Of a stretch of 27,500 nt of DNA, positions 1-27,500 are shown piece by piece. The first letter of the stretch is position 1, and each line of letters opens with the position of its first letter. Where the stretch lies: positions 26,659,681-26,687,180 of the forward strand of contig NC_135552.1 in assembly GCF_964340395.1 (NCBI RefSeq), in the 5' to 3' direction. The notes under the pieces were generated by a model. The model ran no database searches and was not told the origin of the DNA. It was given only the letters and a program-made list of their open reading frames with translations. The DNA comes from Glandiceps talaboti (Eukaryota; Hemichordata; Enteropneusta; Spengelidae). The position numbers were made by a program, and so were the translations under genes.

Positions 1-27347
<27,347 letters not shown>

Positions 27348-27500
27348 GTAAGTACTCAAGGCAAAACATACTGATATACTTCTGTGCTGTCAACGCAAAT
27401 TATATCAAGTGTGTGGCCTTATTTTCAGTTTATTTCATTTGTTTAAGTAGATTTTTGATCATATTTCTGACAAATGAAATCTATACCATCGCGTCATTAT

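Overview
The window is animal nuclear DNA. It carries one very large multi-exon gene on the + strand that runs off both ends. Thirty-seven exons can be joined with GT-AG introns and consistent reading phase. They total about 10.86 kb of coding sequence (about 3,620 codons), separated by introns of roughly 120 to 1,400 bp. No second gene, RNA gene, CRISPR array or bacterial-type operon is visible. The sequence is AT-rich and the introns are full of microsatellites, palindromic elements and one probable SINE. A marine invertebrate is likely (an invertebrate deuterostome such as amphioxus or a hemichordate, or a lophotrochozoan). The species cannot be resolved from this sequence alone.

The decoded domain order is: end of an EMI domain (1-87); one EGF-like domain (670-771); three von Willebrand D (VWD) modules with C8 and TIL/TILa segments (2170-13374); a Thr/Pro mucin-like exon plus LDL-receptor class A (LDLa) exon (13890-14426); another LDLa exon and two tiny linker exons (14921-15595); a second, larger mucin exon plus LDLa exon (15802-16696); a giant 4.59-kb Ser/Thr/Pro-rich exon with no cysteine codon (17664-22253); two more LDLa exons and a linker (22674-23734); two thrombospondin type 1 (TSP1) exons (24171-25104); a TIL exon; and then a third TSP1 followed by the beginning of a VWC/TILa-type module (25513-27347). 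The gene continues past 27500.

EMI, then three VWD-C8-TIL modules, then LDLa repeats, then TSP1 repeats with interspersed TIL and VWC, is the architecture of SCO-spondin. In chordates this is the secreted giant glycoprotein of the subcommissural and infundibular organs that forms Reissner's fibre. This gene differs from that family plan in three ways: about 5.5 kb of cysteine-free mucin-like sequence is inserted inside the LDLa array, a mucin+LDLa exon pair has been duplicated in tandem, and the third VWD module has lost the second half of C8 and its TIL. Whether this is the true orthologue or a SCO-spondin-like gelforming protein cannot be decided without the C-terminal part and a search.

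Most non-VWD exons (mucin, LDLa, TSP1, linkers and the giant exon) begin and end in phase 1, so each can be duplicated, lost or skipped without breaking the frame. The introns hold several long microsatellites, some of which are reverse complements of one another within the same transcript.
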